Source of the DNA: Phoronis australis
Taxonomy: Eukaryota > Phoronida > Phoronidae
Assembly (NCBI GenBank): GCA_002633005.1
Contig: NMRA01000195.1
Span: 540,154-604,153, forward strand
Direction: 5' to 3'
DNA length: 64,000 nucleotides
Made by a program: the position numbers and the translations under genes. Positions within the stretch are counted from its first letter, which is position 1. Every line of letters begins with the position of its first letter. The notes beneath the pieces are model-generated. The model searched no databases and had not been told where the DNA came from. It was given only the letters and a program-made list of their open reading frames with translations. Shown here in pieces: positions 23,336 through 35,264 of the stretch.

Positions 23336-23445
23336 AAATAAAAAAATTAATAAACTAAAATAGCGATGATACTTTCGGGCCACCGTAGAAAACAGTAAAC
23401 AGAAAATTCTAAAAGTAAGACAACATGATTCAATAAAACAAAAAT

Positions 23446-23607
23446 TGTGTGTGTGTGTGTCTGTGTGTGTGTGTATGTACACACATCTATACACACATAC
23501 ATATAAACATGCATACATGCATGCACACATACAACAAATACATAAATACACACATACGGCATACACACGCACGCACGCACGCACACACACACACACACAC
23601 ACACATA
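23446..23607. repeat. GT/CA microsatellite with opposed tracts
   Basis: A GT tract (23446-23474) is followed by a CA-rich stretch ending in a (CACG)/(CA) tract (23565-23607). The two ends are complementary, so the region can fold back. It abuts the right flank of the iteron element. Confidence 0.9.
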
Positions 23608-25582
23608 TTTATATGAATAAAATACATTGTCTAGTCTAAGGAGTTTGAAGGCATTTTTGCTACAAAGAACACATCTAATTAAATTGATTTCTGATTATTC
23701 TTTTAAAACTTATTGAGGATGATGCAGATGACACGATATCTCTGACCTTTCATTACCTATATTTCACATTTCGTACAAACAGCTAAAAAATAATGTACGT
23801 GGTCGTAGTCAAGGATAATGTTAGCTGGTATTCTGAAGTTGCCGGCTACATGACTTCGCGATTACATCAAATGCATCCTTCACACAACTCCGTCTCCCCC
23901 GCTCCACAACAGACCTTCGTTGCGCCCGTTTCGGCACCGCCTTTGTCCCAGAATATGCACGGCCGGGCCTCTACTTAGATTCGAGGTGTTCTATTTTTTC
24001 TCGCGGGCCGTTTTTTCGCAGATGCCGAGGAAGGATGAACAGTTTCGTGCTTGCCTTGGTGACGTCTGTCCGTCTGCTGAACGACCAGGGTGAAGTCAGT
24101 CCGTCGGCTAATTTCAGTCCCTGCAGACTAACTTTTCCTTGAGTAAATTTAATTATTTACCGATGTTGGAAAATTTAGCATGTTTCATTTCCGGCAAGTA
24201 CGTCGTCTGCTCATGAGTCCAGTTTAGACATCAACATTTGATCCAGCGCAACTGACAAGGAGCAACTTGATCGGCGTCAAGTGGCCGTTTACACACGCAA
24301 TTTCACTAACTGTGGATAGACAGAAGTTGTACGCTGCAGAGTGGAATGCACATGTGCAGATTTTCAAATACAGGGAGTTGCAGAGACAGAAAACCCGTAT
24401 GTATGTCTTTGCACAAGGGCAGTAGAGATGATCCTTTCCGCCTTGCCCCAGTTTCGCGTTTAGACATATAATTGACATGGAGCAAGATGTTCGAGCGCAA
24501 ATTGTTCTACCTCACAAACGGGTAGCAAAAGTTGTCACCGCGCAGTCAATTTGCTCCGTCCCAGTAACGTTTACACACAGGAACATCTCGTTCCGAATCA
24601 GCTGATCCGTGTCAACGTTTGTAGTGTAAACGGCACTATCGTCGGCTGTTGTGAGGTCGGGTGAAGGTAGCATTTCTAAAAGTACTCACGATACCAACAG
24701 CGTTTCAATGCCGAAATTATTTTTCCGTTGTACGGGACAGTAAAATAGATGCGAGAATTACCTGTCACAATACACTTAACGGAAACCGAAACAGACAATT
24801 CAGGTGAGTGTTGTCTCCTCTGGGATACTACGCAAGAAAATTTTGGAGTTGTGAATCTGTAGTCTATAATCTATGGTGTCACGAACGTACGGTTTTTAAA
24901 ACAACGACAGACTTTTCTTTGTTACACAAGGCGGAGAATTAGGCAAAGGTGACGTTTATTAGATTTTTTTCACTTCAACAGCTGTAACGGACAACGTGAG
25001 TGTCGGTTGATTCTCAGATTTGTTTGCTCTACATGCTGATAGTCACGACGAGGTGACGAGCTGAGCACCGGGGTTGTGTGAAATTTCAGTGTCTAACGGA
25101 GCTCAACATACAGCTACCTAGCTGAAGACAACAGTATAAATTAAAATTTATACAGCTTGCTGGCTTTGTACGTACCTTTACATGATGTGACATTTGAAGT
25201 ACACTTCGTGTATAATTGATTATTTTTTAATGTTTTCACTTTAACGAATAGCTGATCTACCGACGAGCTATATACATGATTATTTTTATCTCATTGTGAT
25301 CTACCGGACCGTTACGTCAGGTTCAAGTGTTCTGTAAAGAAATTTGCACTGCCTGCCTCCCGCAACCGCACACCCTGCCTAAATCTGACAGAAGCTCTGT
25401 CTGAAGCTTAAACATAAAACAGTCTATTCAAGAAATGTTCCTGTCTCTTGCCATGAACAATGTTCACTTGAAGGTGTAGTTATTTCCTTTTTGCCTTTCG
25501 CATATACTACCTGCACGGGTAACAGCTGGTAAGTTGTTATAAAATGCGTTTACAAATTACTCCCCACTCACCCTGATCACAT
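23608..25582. other. No recognised gene; possible 5' exon near 24.8 kb
   Basis: About 2 kb with somewhat higher GC. A donor-like CAG/GTGAGT occurs at 24803-24811, and short frames occur at 23793-23978 and 24224-24478. I see no family match and no downstream exon to join. Confidence 0.3.
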
Positions 25583-25647
25583 GCCTTGCGTTCAATAGCA
25601 CAATCCCGCGAAGCGCTTCGAAGCGCTTGCCTAATTGAACGCAAGGC
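25583..25647. repeat. Nested palindrome
   Basis: The outer 14-bp arms GCCTTGCGTTCAAT and ATTGAACGCAAGGC pair perfectly. Between them lies a perfect 18-bp palindrome, AAGCGCTTCGAAGCGCTT (25611-25628). Confidence 0.9.
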
Positions 25648-26640
25648 TGCTGACAGCAAATTACCAAGCAAGGTCTGTAAACTTATTTTCGTGGCATGTT
25701 GCGGCACCATTTACTCGAGTTTTCCACTGAAGCACTGTTTGCATTCATTGCACAATAATTAATAGTGGCTGAACTTACCTGCTTATGTCAACCAGGTCGT
25801 GAAATTAAGCGATAACGACAGTGAACGTTTCTTTTCATGACACGTTGCGCGCAGGCGCATTGTAAGCCTGACTAACTGGCACGCCCTAACCTTTCTGGTT
25901 GCAAGAGTAAGGCTCTTAAACGAAGATAAATCTTTATACACAACGATGACTATCAGCTCTATGTTCCCGAGATGAGACGAAATTTGTAATACCAGAAATA
26001 AGGATGACGTGACGGTTGCTCGCAAAGAACGGAACTCAAATTCGGACGTAGTGTGGTCCAAAAAGAGAACGTTCTCGCGTTAACTCCTGCCAAACTTTTA
26101 AATAAGGCGTGTTTAATGAGTGATTAAACTTCATTACATACTCGGACTGAAATATTTTGTCTGAAAATGACTTGACGATATTTTTGTCTCATAACGTGGT
26201 TGTACTTTTGCGTGTTACTTAAGTTGCTTACATGGCTGCACACTATTCCGGAAGTTCAATACTTGAAGGTTTATTACTCCGTAGGCGGATTTAGGGGGCC
26301 CTTTGTTGTAGAAGATTTTAGTGCTGCCTCTAGCGGCAGTGTACGTAGTTGTGACAGCCATATGAGTTTGTGATAGAACTGCTGTCGAAGACTTGGAGAA
26401 AAATATAACATAAAAATAGACTGTGAATCTTAGTATTATTATTTATGATCACCGTCGGACCAAAAACTTCGAGGAATGCATGTTATTTATTTCAGGTAAA
26501 AAGGCCACTGGTCCATATTACAGAGCATAAATGCAAATATGTACATATGAGCACACATTCTACCATTTCGCTACTTTAAAAAGTAGATTGATGTCTTTCT
26601 TCAGATTTTTAATAAATATTTACACAGGTGTTTAAATCTT
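25648..26640. other. No gene; holds a dispersed repeat and a MITE scrap
   Basis: Contains the second copy of the ~85-bp repeat (26016-26095). It also holds a 25-bp scrap of the hAT-like family (TAGGCGGATTTAGGGGGCCC, from 26283). The minus-strand frame 25783-26061 overlaps the repeat and is not recognised. Confidence 0.45.
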
Positions 26641-27674
26641 TTATGCTGTTGGATACACTGATAAGAAATACATTTCATTTTCAACAACATTTAAGTCACA
26701 ATAAATGCACACCCTTTGTGACCATACAGGACCCGTTCTTCCACCTGCTGTTGACATTGATCTGGATTGGGCACATCTGAATCCGGCCAAGCTCGATAAG
26801 TGAACAACGTTTCCATTATGAAATACATAATGTTCTATCATTGGATCATTTTTTAAAGACAGGTGTACATCGAGACTGGTCTGCTCCAACAGTTCTCCAT
26901 TCCAGTGCTTTATTCCATGTCTTTACACTCATTTTGAAAGTCCTTGATTAATCCACACAAACCCAAAATCAGTCGAGCACAACATGTGTTTTATCCTTAA
27001 ACGCCGTTCATCTCTCCCATTTTCAGCGAATTCCTATTGTATAGCTTAACATGCTTTGGTGCATCTATTATGTTGAAACTTTATAAGTTATAATTCCTAA
27101 ACAAAATTTAATTTGATAACCACCATTTCTAAGTACTATTATTTTCGTTTTACTGTTATTTAGTGTCAATTTCCATTTTTGCCTGTACCTTTCTAATTGG
27201 CCAATTAATTTCTGCATTGATATTGCAGAGATAGCAAACATCACTAGATCATCAGCACAATCTAGCTCATAAAAATTTAATAGGTCAAGGTCGTTGGAGG
27301 TAAATATAAAACGAAAAAGTGATAGTTAGCAACCCTGGCCTCTCACCCAGTGTACATTCAAAAATCTGTTACGCAACCCTCATAACCTACTTTTACACAG
27401 GATATCACGCTTTCGTACGTGTATTGAAGAATTCTAAGCATTTTGCTTTTAAAACCGTACCTTACCAACTTGCATCGCAGTCTGGCACACCAGACCTAAT
27501 CAAAAGCCTTTTTAAAATGTACAAATCATACTGTGAATTTTACCTCTTTGTCTAGAAATAGACTTAGTAATTAGAGAGTTCAATACAAATGTATGTTAAC
27601 TGTAGAGTAGCCCCCTCGGAAACCAGTCTGTGCTTCATTCACAATCTCATATGTATTTGACCATTCAGTTAATT

Positions 27675-28015
27675 TTTTACATAATGTCTTTGTACATATT
27701 TCTTGCGGAACAGTCATTCCTTTGTAGTTTATCGGGTCATACGTTCCGGTATCCAACATGTACATAATATCTTGGTACATATTTCATGCGAAACAGTCAT
27801 TCCTAGGTAGTTTATCGGGCCCTATATTCCGGTATCCAACATGTACATAATATTTTGGGTACATATTTCTTGCGGAACAGTCATTCCTATGTAGTTTATC
27901 GGGTCATATATTCCGGTATCCAACATGTACATAATATTTTGGGTACATATTTGTTGCGGAACAGTCATTCCTACGTACTTTATCGGGCCATATATTCCGG
28001 TATTCAACATGCACT
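27675..28015 (-). repeat. 84-bp tandem repeat derived from LINE reverse-transcriptase sequence
   Basis: Four units in tandem, about 84 bp (28 codons) each. Translated on the minus strand they give MLDTGIYDPINYIGMTVPQE and then ICTQNIMY, with one 83-bp unit. The same residues occur once in a normal LINE RT. Unit 3 contains a stop (TAG) and the 1-bp loss. Confidence 0.85.
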
Positions 28016-29071
28016 TAAAAAGCAATGTCAAAACGCGAATAAAAGGCGGTGTATAAAATTTAAAATACTCCAATGGTATTTCTTCACAGCCAAGTTCCAT
28101 ATTGTTGACACTATGGGTAATTTCATTTACAGAAGTAGTATGTTTGCCCAATAAATATTCAGTATCTTCCTATAAATTATTTCAGTCATGTTGATTAAGA
28201 AATTAACATTTCCTTGGAGAGTCAATCCCGCAGTATCCGAGTCAACAGATATGAATGCGTCATTCTTCATTTGACTTATTTAGACGTTTTGCTTTTTCCT
28301 CGGGTTTCAGCATGCATTTTCCAAAACTTCCTTCCGTTATTTTATTTGACGCGTGGTTTTCTCGTTCAGAAGCTTTTTATTTTTATTTTTATTTTGATGT
28401 GACTGCTTTTCGTAGACTTCATTTTATTCTCTGTAAAGAGAAAAATTGTGAACCGAAGAGCAACATCTGTATGCTCTCAAAAAAATTCAAACCAAATGTT
28501 TATGTTCACGACATTTATCGTTTTGGGTTATTTTCGGGAGCGCCAAGGGGTCGTATACATGCTAGCTTGGACTGCGTTGTGTCCGATTACATTTAACGGT
28601 TTGAAGTTCCATCCACTTGATCATTTCTCAGTATTATCATCTATGAGCGCAAGCTGTGTTACACGTTTAGTGGATCTCAATTCTCCTATATATTGCGCTC
28701 TATGAGCATCTTTCCATTTTAACTTGTCCTATTTTATTTCCGACAGGATCAATAACATTGCGATCATGACCGATACTATATAGTGGAAACAGCTCCAATG
28801 CTGAACTTGAACTCAAGAGGATACTGATCCCAATCTACGTGTTCCCCAACTACAAACTGGAGACAATAATAATAAGGGCCCAGACACGACCACTTAATCT
28901 ACTACACTCTGATCATTTTGGCTATGAACGATGCGGGACCTGCACCTCATCGTTACCCGCCCTTCCATTTACAATGCTCGATTGCGCTTGTTTGGATAAC
29001 AGCAATAATTCTAAACTAGATTTGTCGTAGCCAACGTGCCCATGTTACATCCATACCTCATTGGTACTGAA

Positions 29072-29383
29072 CTAAGCATCCTCGTCAGAACTACCAAAGT
29101 CACGGAGATTTGCGTGTGCATTAAAATCGCCGAAAATTAAAACATTAAAGTCCGGATCGTTTGCTTTACAGCCTAACGCAAATTTTTCCGATTTTTCAAA
29201 TACAGATTTATAGGCATACTTTGAGTTGATAAGTGGCATATCCACATTACGCACAAGAATTAAAGCCTTATTTCCTTCAACCTGTGCATTTATAACCAAC
29301 AAATCTTCATATATTGTATACACCGATGATAAACAAGACGGAACACTACATGTACGTCTTTTTAAAACATGGTTTGACACCAA
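29072..29383 (-). pseudogene. LINE copy 2, AP-endonuclease fragment
   Basis: LIFGDFNAHANLRDFGSSDED is the GDFNA motif of AP-type LINE endonucleases, the enzyme that nicks target DNA. It is preceded by a plausible VEGNKALILVRNVDMPL strand region. The catalytic SDH motif expected downstream was not found in frame. Confidence 0.7.
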
Positions 29384-29638
29384 AACAACTGCTTTTCAAC
29401 ACAGGGAAAAAGTTGTGTTATTGCAATGAGCTCACTGGCTATAGGCAGTCACTCCTCCAAAATGTTGCTTTCTTCATAAGATAATTCTTTCCAATTCCAT
29501 TTGTTGGCAAAACTCAATTGTTTTTTGCCAGCGAGATGTTTAGTCCAGTGTGTCAAAGATAATAAGCCCAATATAAAATACTGCAGTTTTTATTTTTTTT
29601 TTACTTTCAGCAGTGAGTAGAAAAGACGTGACCTTTTA

Positions 29639-32047
29639 CCGTAATCGTTCGGGTTAACGCCCATGCTCAGTAAACCGCCCATCCCCGACTTTAAGTGGAT
29701 TTTCGATTTAACCGCCCACTGCTCAGTTAACCGCCCCCCTGCGATTTTTGAAGATTTCCAGTTAAGCGCCCACCTCTCGGTTAAGGGCCCATCACCGACT
29801 TTTAAAGAATGAAGATTTAGCGCCTAGTGCTAAGGAAACGCGCGATTCCCCGACTTTTAGAAAAAGATCGATGATCACAATGAGTGCAACGACGCCGGGA
29901 CTCCGAGACGGTGGTTTATAAATCTGAATTACAATACAGGTAACGAGTTATTGTCTTGGGTCATGAACTCACTTCAAAATATAATACTTGAACCTTTTTG
30001 TCACTTTATTTTCTTCCCTTGTTTGCAAAGTTTAAGAACGCCGCCGGCGTCAAAACCTCCGCTTTCAGCGACTTTGTCTGCCGCGCTGAGTTTCCGTCTG
30101 CAGTGCACTAGATAAAACATATATTCGAAAAAATCAGGCCAGAGAAATGTGACAATGGTTTTGCCAACCCTCCAAATTCTATTAAGGTGGGAAGCTCTCG
30201 TATTTTGAACAAATCTCACAACTCACGGAAAGATGTCAAATTCTCAATATTTTGATGAATATAACTGCCGGGTTATAGAGGGTGTGGGGCGACCGAAGGG
30301 ACAGTACAAGTGCCTTACTGGGTTACCGATTTCGTTGCTGCCTGTCGATTTCTGAATTCAAACGTTGGCAATAATGTATGTTTGTGTATGATCTTGAAGT
30401 AATAAAAAACGGCTAGTCAAATTTTGTTTTTCGCTTATTGCATCTCAGTCAAACTGGTTAGCAGATTTAACTAATGTCGCTGGCTGTTCTTTACTATTTC
30501 TTGCGTCAGCCCCCACGTAAGCGTGACTGTGTGAATTATCGTTTCCACATCCCCTTTTTAGCCATCCAGAATAATTTTGTTTATACATTGGCCATTTTCA
30601 GCCTGAACAAAAATTCTTACCATTCGAGTCTGAAATATCTACGACGTAGACTGCTTGACGATAGTGGGTAGGAGATTCACGCAGCTAGTTACAGGGATGG
30701 GCTTAGGGAGCATCGAGCCGGGAAATATGGGAATAGACTTGACATCGCAGTTTTGGGGAACATTGGCAACGGAGGAATATCGTAAAGAACTGGGTCTTTC
30801 GTAACAACAGCTTAAAAGTACATAGTCACGCCCGTTTTTGTTACTTCGTCGGACTGTCGCTATGTGTGACTGATTTGTAGTGGTGCACGTGCGCAAGTTC
30901 CCACACTTTGGAGTGCATGTTACCTTGACACCAACATGTGATTGACAGATGACTCACATGTAGGCCCTACGTGCGTGCTGAATACCGCCACTACCTTTGG
31001 CCATAAAAAACGAGATGCATATTGAAAGATGCCGTTATATTACTTGACGGCATTTCCAAGTCACGATTGTCAGCCGACTGAGACTTTGCGCGATAACAGC
31101 GGGACCGAACAGTGCCGCAGTGCGAAATTACAAGTGATATAAATAGGATAATCTGGACATCTTGCATGAAAAATAACTGTTTTTCCATCACGAAGTTTGG
31201 TAAGGTGATCGTTTAGAATAATGAATTGAAACATTGCTGTTTTCTGACATTTTGTAACATATTTATGCAGTTGCTTGAAATTTTATTTTTGATCGACGAC
31301 TGGCTCGACCACCCCCGATCCTTGTCTTACTTCTTTGCATAGCATGTTTGGCGCAACGGCAAGAGAGCAATGCCGGGCTGTCGAGATAAGACAGCTATCC
31401 GCAGAACCATAAGCTGAAAATGTCATTGAGTCACGGAGTGTCGACTATAACATCCCAAACACAAAAAACAGCAGAGTTGAGTTTTTCAAACTTTTATTAC
31501 AACCAATTTTAAAACTGCTCTCTGACTCGGAACTTGACAGCTACATATACAGTACGAGACTAACCATAAATTTGATGTCTGACCTCTGCAACACGTGAAG
31601 CTTGCACGCGCGCACTTAAGCAGGGTCACATCTTGAAACAGTTTTAATGCTGGTGGAGGCTGCGTGGTGACTGGTCGTCTGCGCACCGCAGGACGGCACG
31701 GGGCTATTACTCAGCAATATTTTGTAAATTTAATAGTGAATGACTAATCTGAGGGCAAGAGAACCTTTGTTGGGATCATCCGCTGTTATGACGTTTTCAC
31801 AGTCATTTGGCGACGTGACGATAAAGCTATTTGAAAAGGGCTACGCGTTCCGAGTATGATTGTCGTGTCGGGATTTAGAACTCCAGGTAAGATTAACCGC
31901 CCAGGGCGGATGTCTGTCGTAATAAGCGCCCATCCCCTACTTTAGGTGGATTTTCGATTTAACCGCCCACTGCTCGGTTAACCGCCCTCCCCCGATTTTT
32001 GGATTCGCCAATTTAACCGCCCTGGGCGTTAACCCGAACGATTACGG
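29639..32047. mobile_element. 2.4-kb TA-flanked element with inverted ends
   Basis: Inverted termini of about 25 bp start CCGTAATCGTTCGGGTTAAC at 29639, with the reverse complement ending at 32047. A TA sits directly outside each end, as for Tc1/mariner/pogo transposons. Inside the termini is an AACCGCCC-rich zone that is directly repeated (29686-29755 and 31938-32003), not inverted. No transposase is visible in the 2-kb interior. A related scrap is at 49043-49120. Confidence 0.75.
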
Positions 32048-32276
32048 TAATTGAACCACATGTATAATTGAAATTTGAGTGGAGGTGACAATCTCAATGT
32101 TTACAAGAATACTTGAAATGGAAGTCTTCTGAACTCGGTTTTCAACTGTACAGGGCTTTTTAAATTCATGTGTTGATCTATTGAAATAATAATACACCCA
32201 AGGCATCAAGAAAGGTTCCGTGAAGGTGCCAGTGAACATATTGGTAGTATAGTTAGCTGTTTAGGCGCCCTATCAA

Positions 32277-32303
32277 AGGTCATAGGTGAAAGGTCAAAGG
32301 TCA
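32277..32303 (+). promoter_or_regulatory. Four tandem nuclear-receptor half-sites (DR1 spacing)
   Basis: Half-sites at 32277, 32284, 32291 and 32298 read AGGTCA, AGGTGA, AGGTCA and AGGTCA, each separated by one base. DR1 is the classic HNF4/RXR-type arrangement. An extended half-site TCAAGGTCA follows at 32416-32424. Function is inferred only from sequence. Confidence 0.5.
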
Positions 32304-32429
32304 CGTGCTATGGGTGCAACTGGAAGGGACATCATCTGCCAACCAAAAGGAAGTGACGATAACGTCCTAGGTCATGACGTAATAGGACCTTTTACGTAAT
32401 GACCTCTATCCAAGGTCAAGGTCATGCGT

Positions 32430-33455
32430 GTAACTGGAAGATGTCGGTAAACTGGAAGGAAAACAAGGTCGAGTCGGTAGTCACATGACTGCTGACATCA
32501 TCAGGTAGATTAGAGCGTGGCACCGTTCACCACACGGATGTTCCAAAAAGAATACGTTATGTTTGTAGAGTTCAACGGATCGAGAGTGGAAACAAAATAG
32601 GGGTTCGATTATGTTGCGTACTGGATAAGAATAAAAGGTTGATTCCCTTATTTTGTTGCACCACGTGTCGCCGTTGTATTATGCCCTTTTTTCTCTCATT
32701 AATATTCCACCAGAATTTCTTCTACTACTTTGTTTTTGTTTAACTTCAGCAAAACCTAAATAACCGTCCAGATCAAATTCACTTTCATCACTTCCCCAGG
32801 TATCTTGTTAAGCGATAACATCAAAAATTTAAATATTGTGTGATGTCATGCCTATTGAGTTTGCTTTATAAACCATGTGCGTTTCAGGTAAAGTGAGAAA
32901 AGACATTTGGGCATCGACCTGTTCCCTATTATCTGTAAATTGCTTTAGCCTCATCATTATCGAAACAGTACACTGGAACATACGAATAACACAGCTACTG
33001 TATAAAACAAGGGTTACGAAAATAATTTATCATACATGTAATTATAGAGGTAAAGCACCTCTCTGTTTTCTTGGAAATTATTCACTTCATTGCTGAATTG
33101 AATGAAATTGTGGTGGATGAGCAATCACGGCTATGCAGTGTTTTCTTCAAAATTGACCATATCCCACAATGTGTAATAATGGAATTCTATTGCTCCAAGG
33201 GGAGAATAGTCGTTTTAGTGATTACAAAAAAGCATTGACTTAGTTAATGGCAGTCATTTATGGAGGAAATCAATGTCTATCGGTGTAAATGGAAAGCTGC
33301 AGTGTATGATCTTTATTTAAACCCAGGCATGCGTGAGATCACATAGCAAACTTTAAACTCTCTTGCCGTGAATCTACATCGGTGTCAGGCAAGTTGAAAA
33401 TTTTCTGTCTCCGTTTTGTTAGCCAAAGATTTTTCGTTAGACAGGTTTGTGTGTT
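32430..33455. other. No recognised gene
   Basis: AT-rich. The plus-strand frame 32875-33096 matches nothing I know. Confidence 0.4.
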
Positions 33456-33685
33456 TCAGCAAAGTAAGAATGAAAAGAAAACGTAGTAAAAGGAAGTCGG
33501 ATGGTGTGCTTATTTTTGTAAAAAAAACGAATTGTCTGGTTATGTAAATGAGGTGGCATCAATACCGGTAAATTTACTTTTTTGATTACAAATGGAAGTA
33601 GTTTAGTGGACTATTTCATTGTCAGTGATGAAATTATTACCTCAGTCATCAAGTCGGCGATCAAGTCGACTCCGATCATGTTCCG

Positions 33686-34129
33686 TTGGAAATGATTTTA
33701 GATGGGGAAGTTTTGTTTAACTTGCAGGTAAACCGCAACAAAACACGGGAATCCCACAGTGTCAATGGAAAAATAAACAAATCTATAATTTGGAAAGATG
33801 AAAATAAAAATAATTATTATTTTGAAAACTTGCTGTTGGCTGAAGGCGGTGACTGTCTGGAAAATAGGATATCAAGTCTTCAAAATAACACGAGTAATGT
33901 TTACGAGGCCTTAGATTGTATATACAATTTGGTTGTAAAATCAGCCATAAGTTCTGGTATGAGAAAAACTGAGCCACCAAAACGTAGATCAAAACCAGAA
34001 ACATGGTTTGATAGAGAATGTCATGATCATAAGTTAATAGTACGTAGTTATTTAAGGAAATACAGACAAAATGGAACTGAAGAAAATTTGGCTAAATATA
34101 GGGAATATAACAAGAGATATAAAAAATAA
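33686..34129 (+). pseudogene. LINE copy 3, endonuclease end and linker
   Basis: Continues in frame from the endonuclease SDH motif. The later part (KRRSKPETWFDRECHDHKLI then VRSYLRKY) is the basic linker found between endonuclease and reverse transcriptase in Jockey/CR1-like LINEs. It ends at a TAA at 34127-34129. The next ORF begins 45 bp downstream in another frame. Confidence 0.7.
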
Positions 34130-34174
34130 CTAAAAACAAAACAAAAAATATTCCGAGAAACACTAACTAAAGCT

Positions 34175-35251
34175 TTGTTGGATTCATCGGTGAATGAAAA
34201 TAAAAAACACTTTTGGAACTTGGTGAAAGGTAACAAAGAAGAACGGTCTTCAAATATTACACATACACGATGGTATAACAGTTTTAAAAACGTTTATACT
34301 TCTCACACTAGATACTGTGATGTAATTTTCTGTTTCATGTATATGTTGAACAGTTTAATCACTTCTATGAGTCAGAAGAAGCGGTGCATAACTTGGATGA
34401 CCAGTCAGTTTTTTAATAAAATTGTTACTTTTGATGAATTAGATAAGTGTATGAATGACATGGAATTGGGTAAAGCTACTGGAAATGATGGCATTTCGTT
34501 GGAATTTTTCAAGTTCGCAACACCCGCATTTAAACAATCTCTCGTTTGTCTGTATGATAAAATTTTTAATACGGGGAATTACCCATCTCAATGGAATTCA
34601 GGTATTACAGTCCCGGTGTTCATGTCTGGAAATAAGAATGCCCCAGATGATTACAGAGGAATCACGCTGTTGCAGGAGGCTGGCAAGATATTTGGCCGGT
34701 TGTTATGTAACCGACTCCATTCATGGGCGGATGCGAACAATATTGTGTGTGGGGCTCAAGCTGGTTTCAGGAAGGGGTATTCTACAGTGGAAAACATGTT
34801 TATTCTAGATACACTACTTAACAAATATCTATTGAAACGTAGAAGCCGGTTCTACTGTCTTTTTGTTGACTTTAAAAAAGCGTTCGACTGGGTCTGGCGA
34901 GAGGGTCTTAAGTATAAAATGTCAAGTTTTGGAATATATGGAAAAATGCATAAAATTCTAAACAGTATGTATGAAAATGTGAAGTCTTGCGTCTTGCTGA
35001 ATGGGAATGGTTACGTAACCATTTTCTTCCAATGTACGATGGGTATAAAACAAGGGTTTCAATTATCTCCCTTTCTATTCTCGCTATTTATAAATGATTT
35101 AGAAAGTGATTTACAAAATGTAAAGTGCTCGTGTGTAAATATTGGAATATTGAATTTATATTTGTTGTTGTTTGCCGATGATTCGGTTCTCGTCGATGAA
35201 ACCGCTATTGCCATGCAAAGATTAATTACCAAACTAGAAGAATTGTTATAA
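34175..35251 (+). pseudogene. LINE copy 3, reverse transcriptase
   Basis: 358-residue frame with the RT motifs in order: GKATGNDGI (about residue 99), DYRGITLL (159), AQAGFRKGYSTV (194), VDFKKAFD with catalytic D232, GIKQGFQLSPFLFSLFINDL (290) and FADD (333-336, Asp 335/336). RT copies the element's RNA into DNA at the nicked target. All three catalytic aspartates are present. The frame ends early at 35251 and resumes 14 bp later, so one small indel breaks the protein. Confidence 0.85.
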
Positions 35252-35264
35252 AGGGAAGCTTCAT

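Larger units (their letters stand above)
21823..23388. mobile_element. 1566-bp inverted-repeat element with internal iteron arrays
   Basis: Bounded by 28-bp perfect terminal inverted repeats (21823-21850 and 23361-23388) that start CTACGGTGGCCCGAAAGT. Four A residues flank both ends, a possible AAAA target duplication. Just inside each terminus lies a ~230-bp array of 21-bp palindromic units, in opposite orientation on the two sides. The middle (about 22120-23095) has no open frame of note. It is a non-autonomous DNA transposon by structure; its superfamily is not evident. Confidence 0.85.
26641..29400 (-). mobile_element. LINE copy 2, decayed Jockey/CR1-like element
   Basis: Read on the minus strand, the pieces come in LINE order. 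First is an AP-endonuclease segment with LIFGDFNAHAN (29072-29383). Next is an RT start with NTGIY and a disrupted middle (27580-28151), then AQTGFRGGYSTV (RT2), then a CADD catalytic box with NNSKTKIIVLRNGG (about 27100-27290). Last is a C-terminal GFRCAQSRS..GGRTG segment with a ruined CCHC (26641-26889). Stops and frameshifts separate all parts. The sequence between 28151 and 29072 has no LINE motif I recognise. The copy is dead. Confidence 0.75.

Noticed and set aside
23315-23639. Cys/Val- and Thr/His-rich frames
   Set aside because: They are readings of the GT/CA microsatellite.
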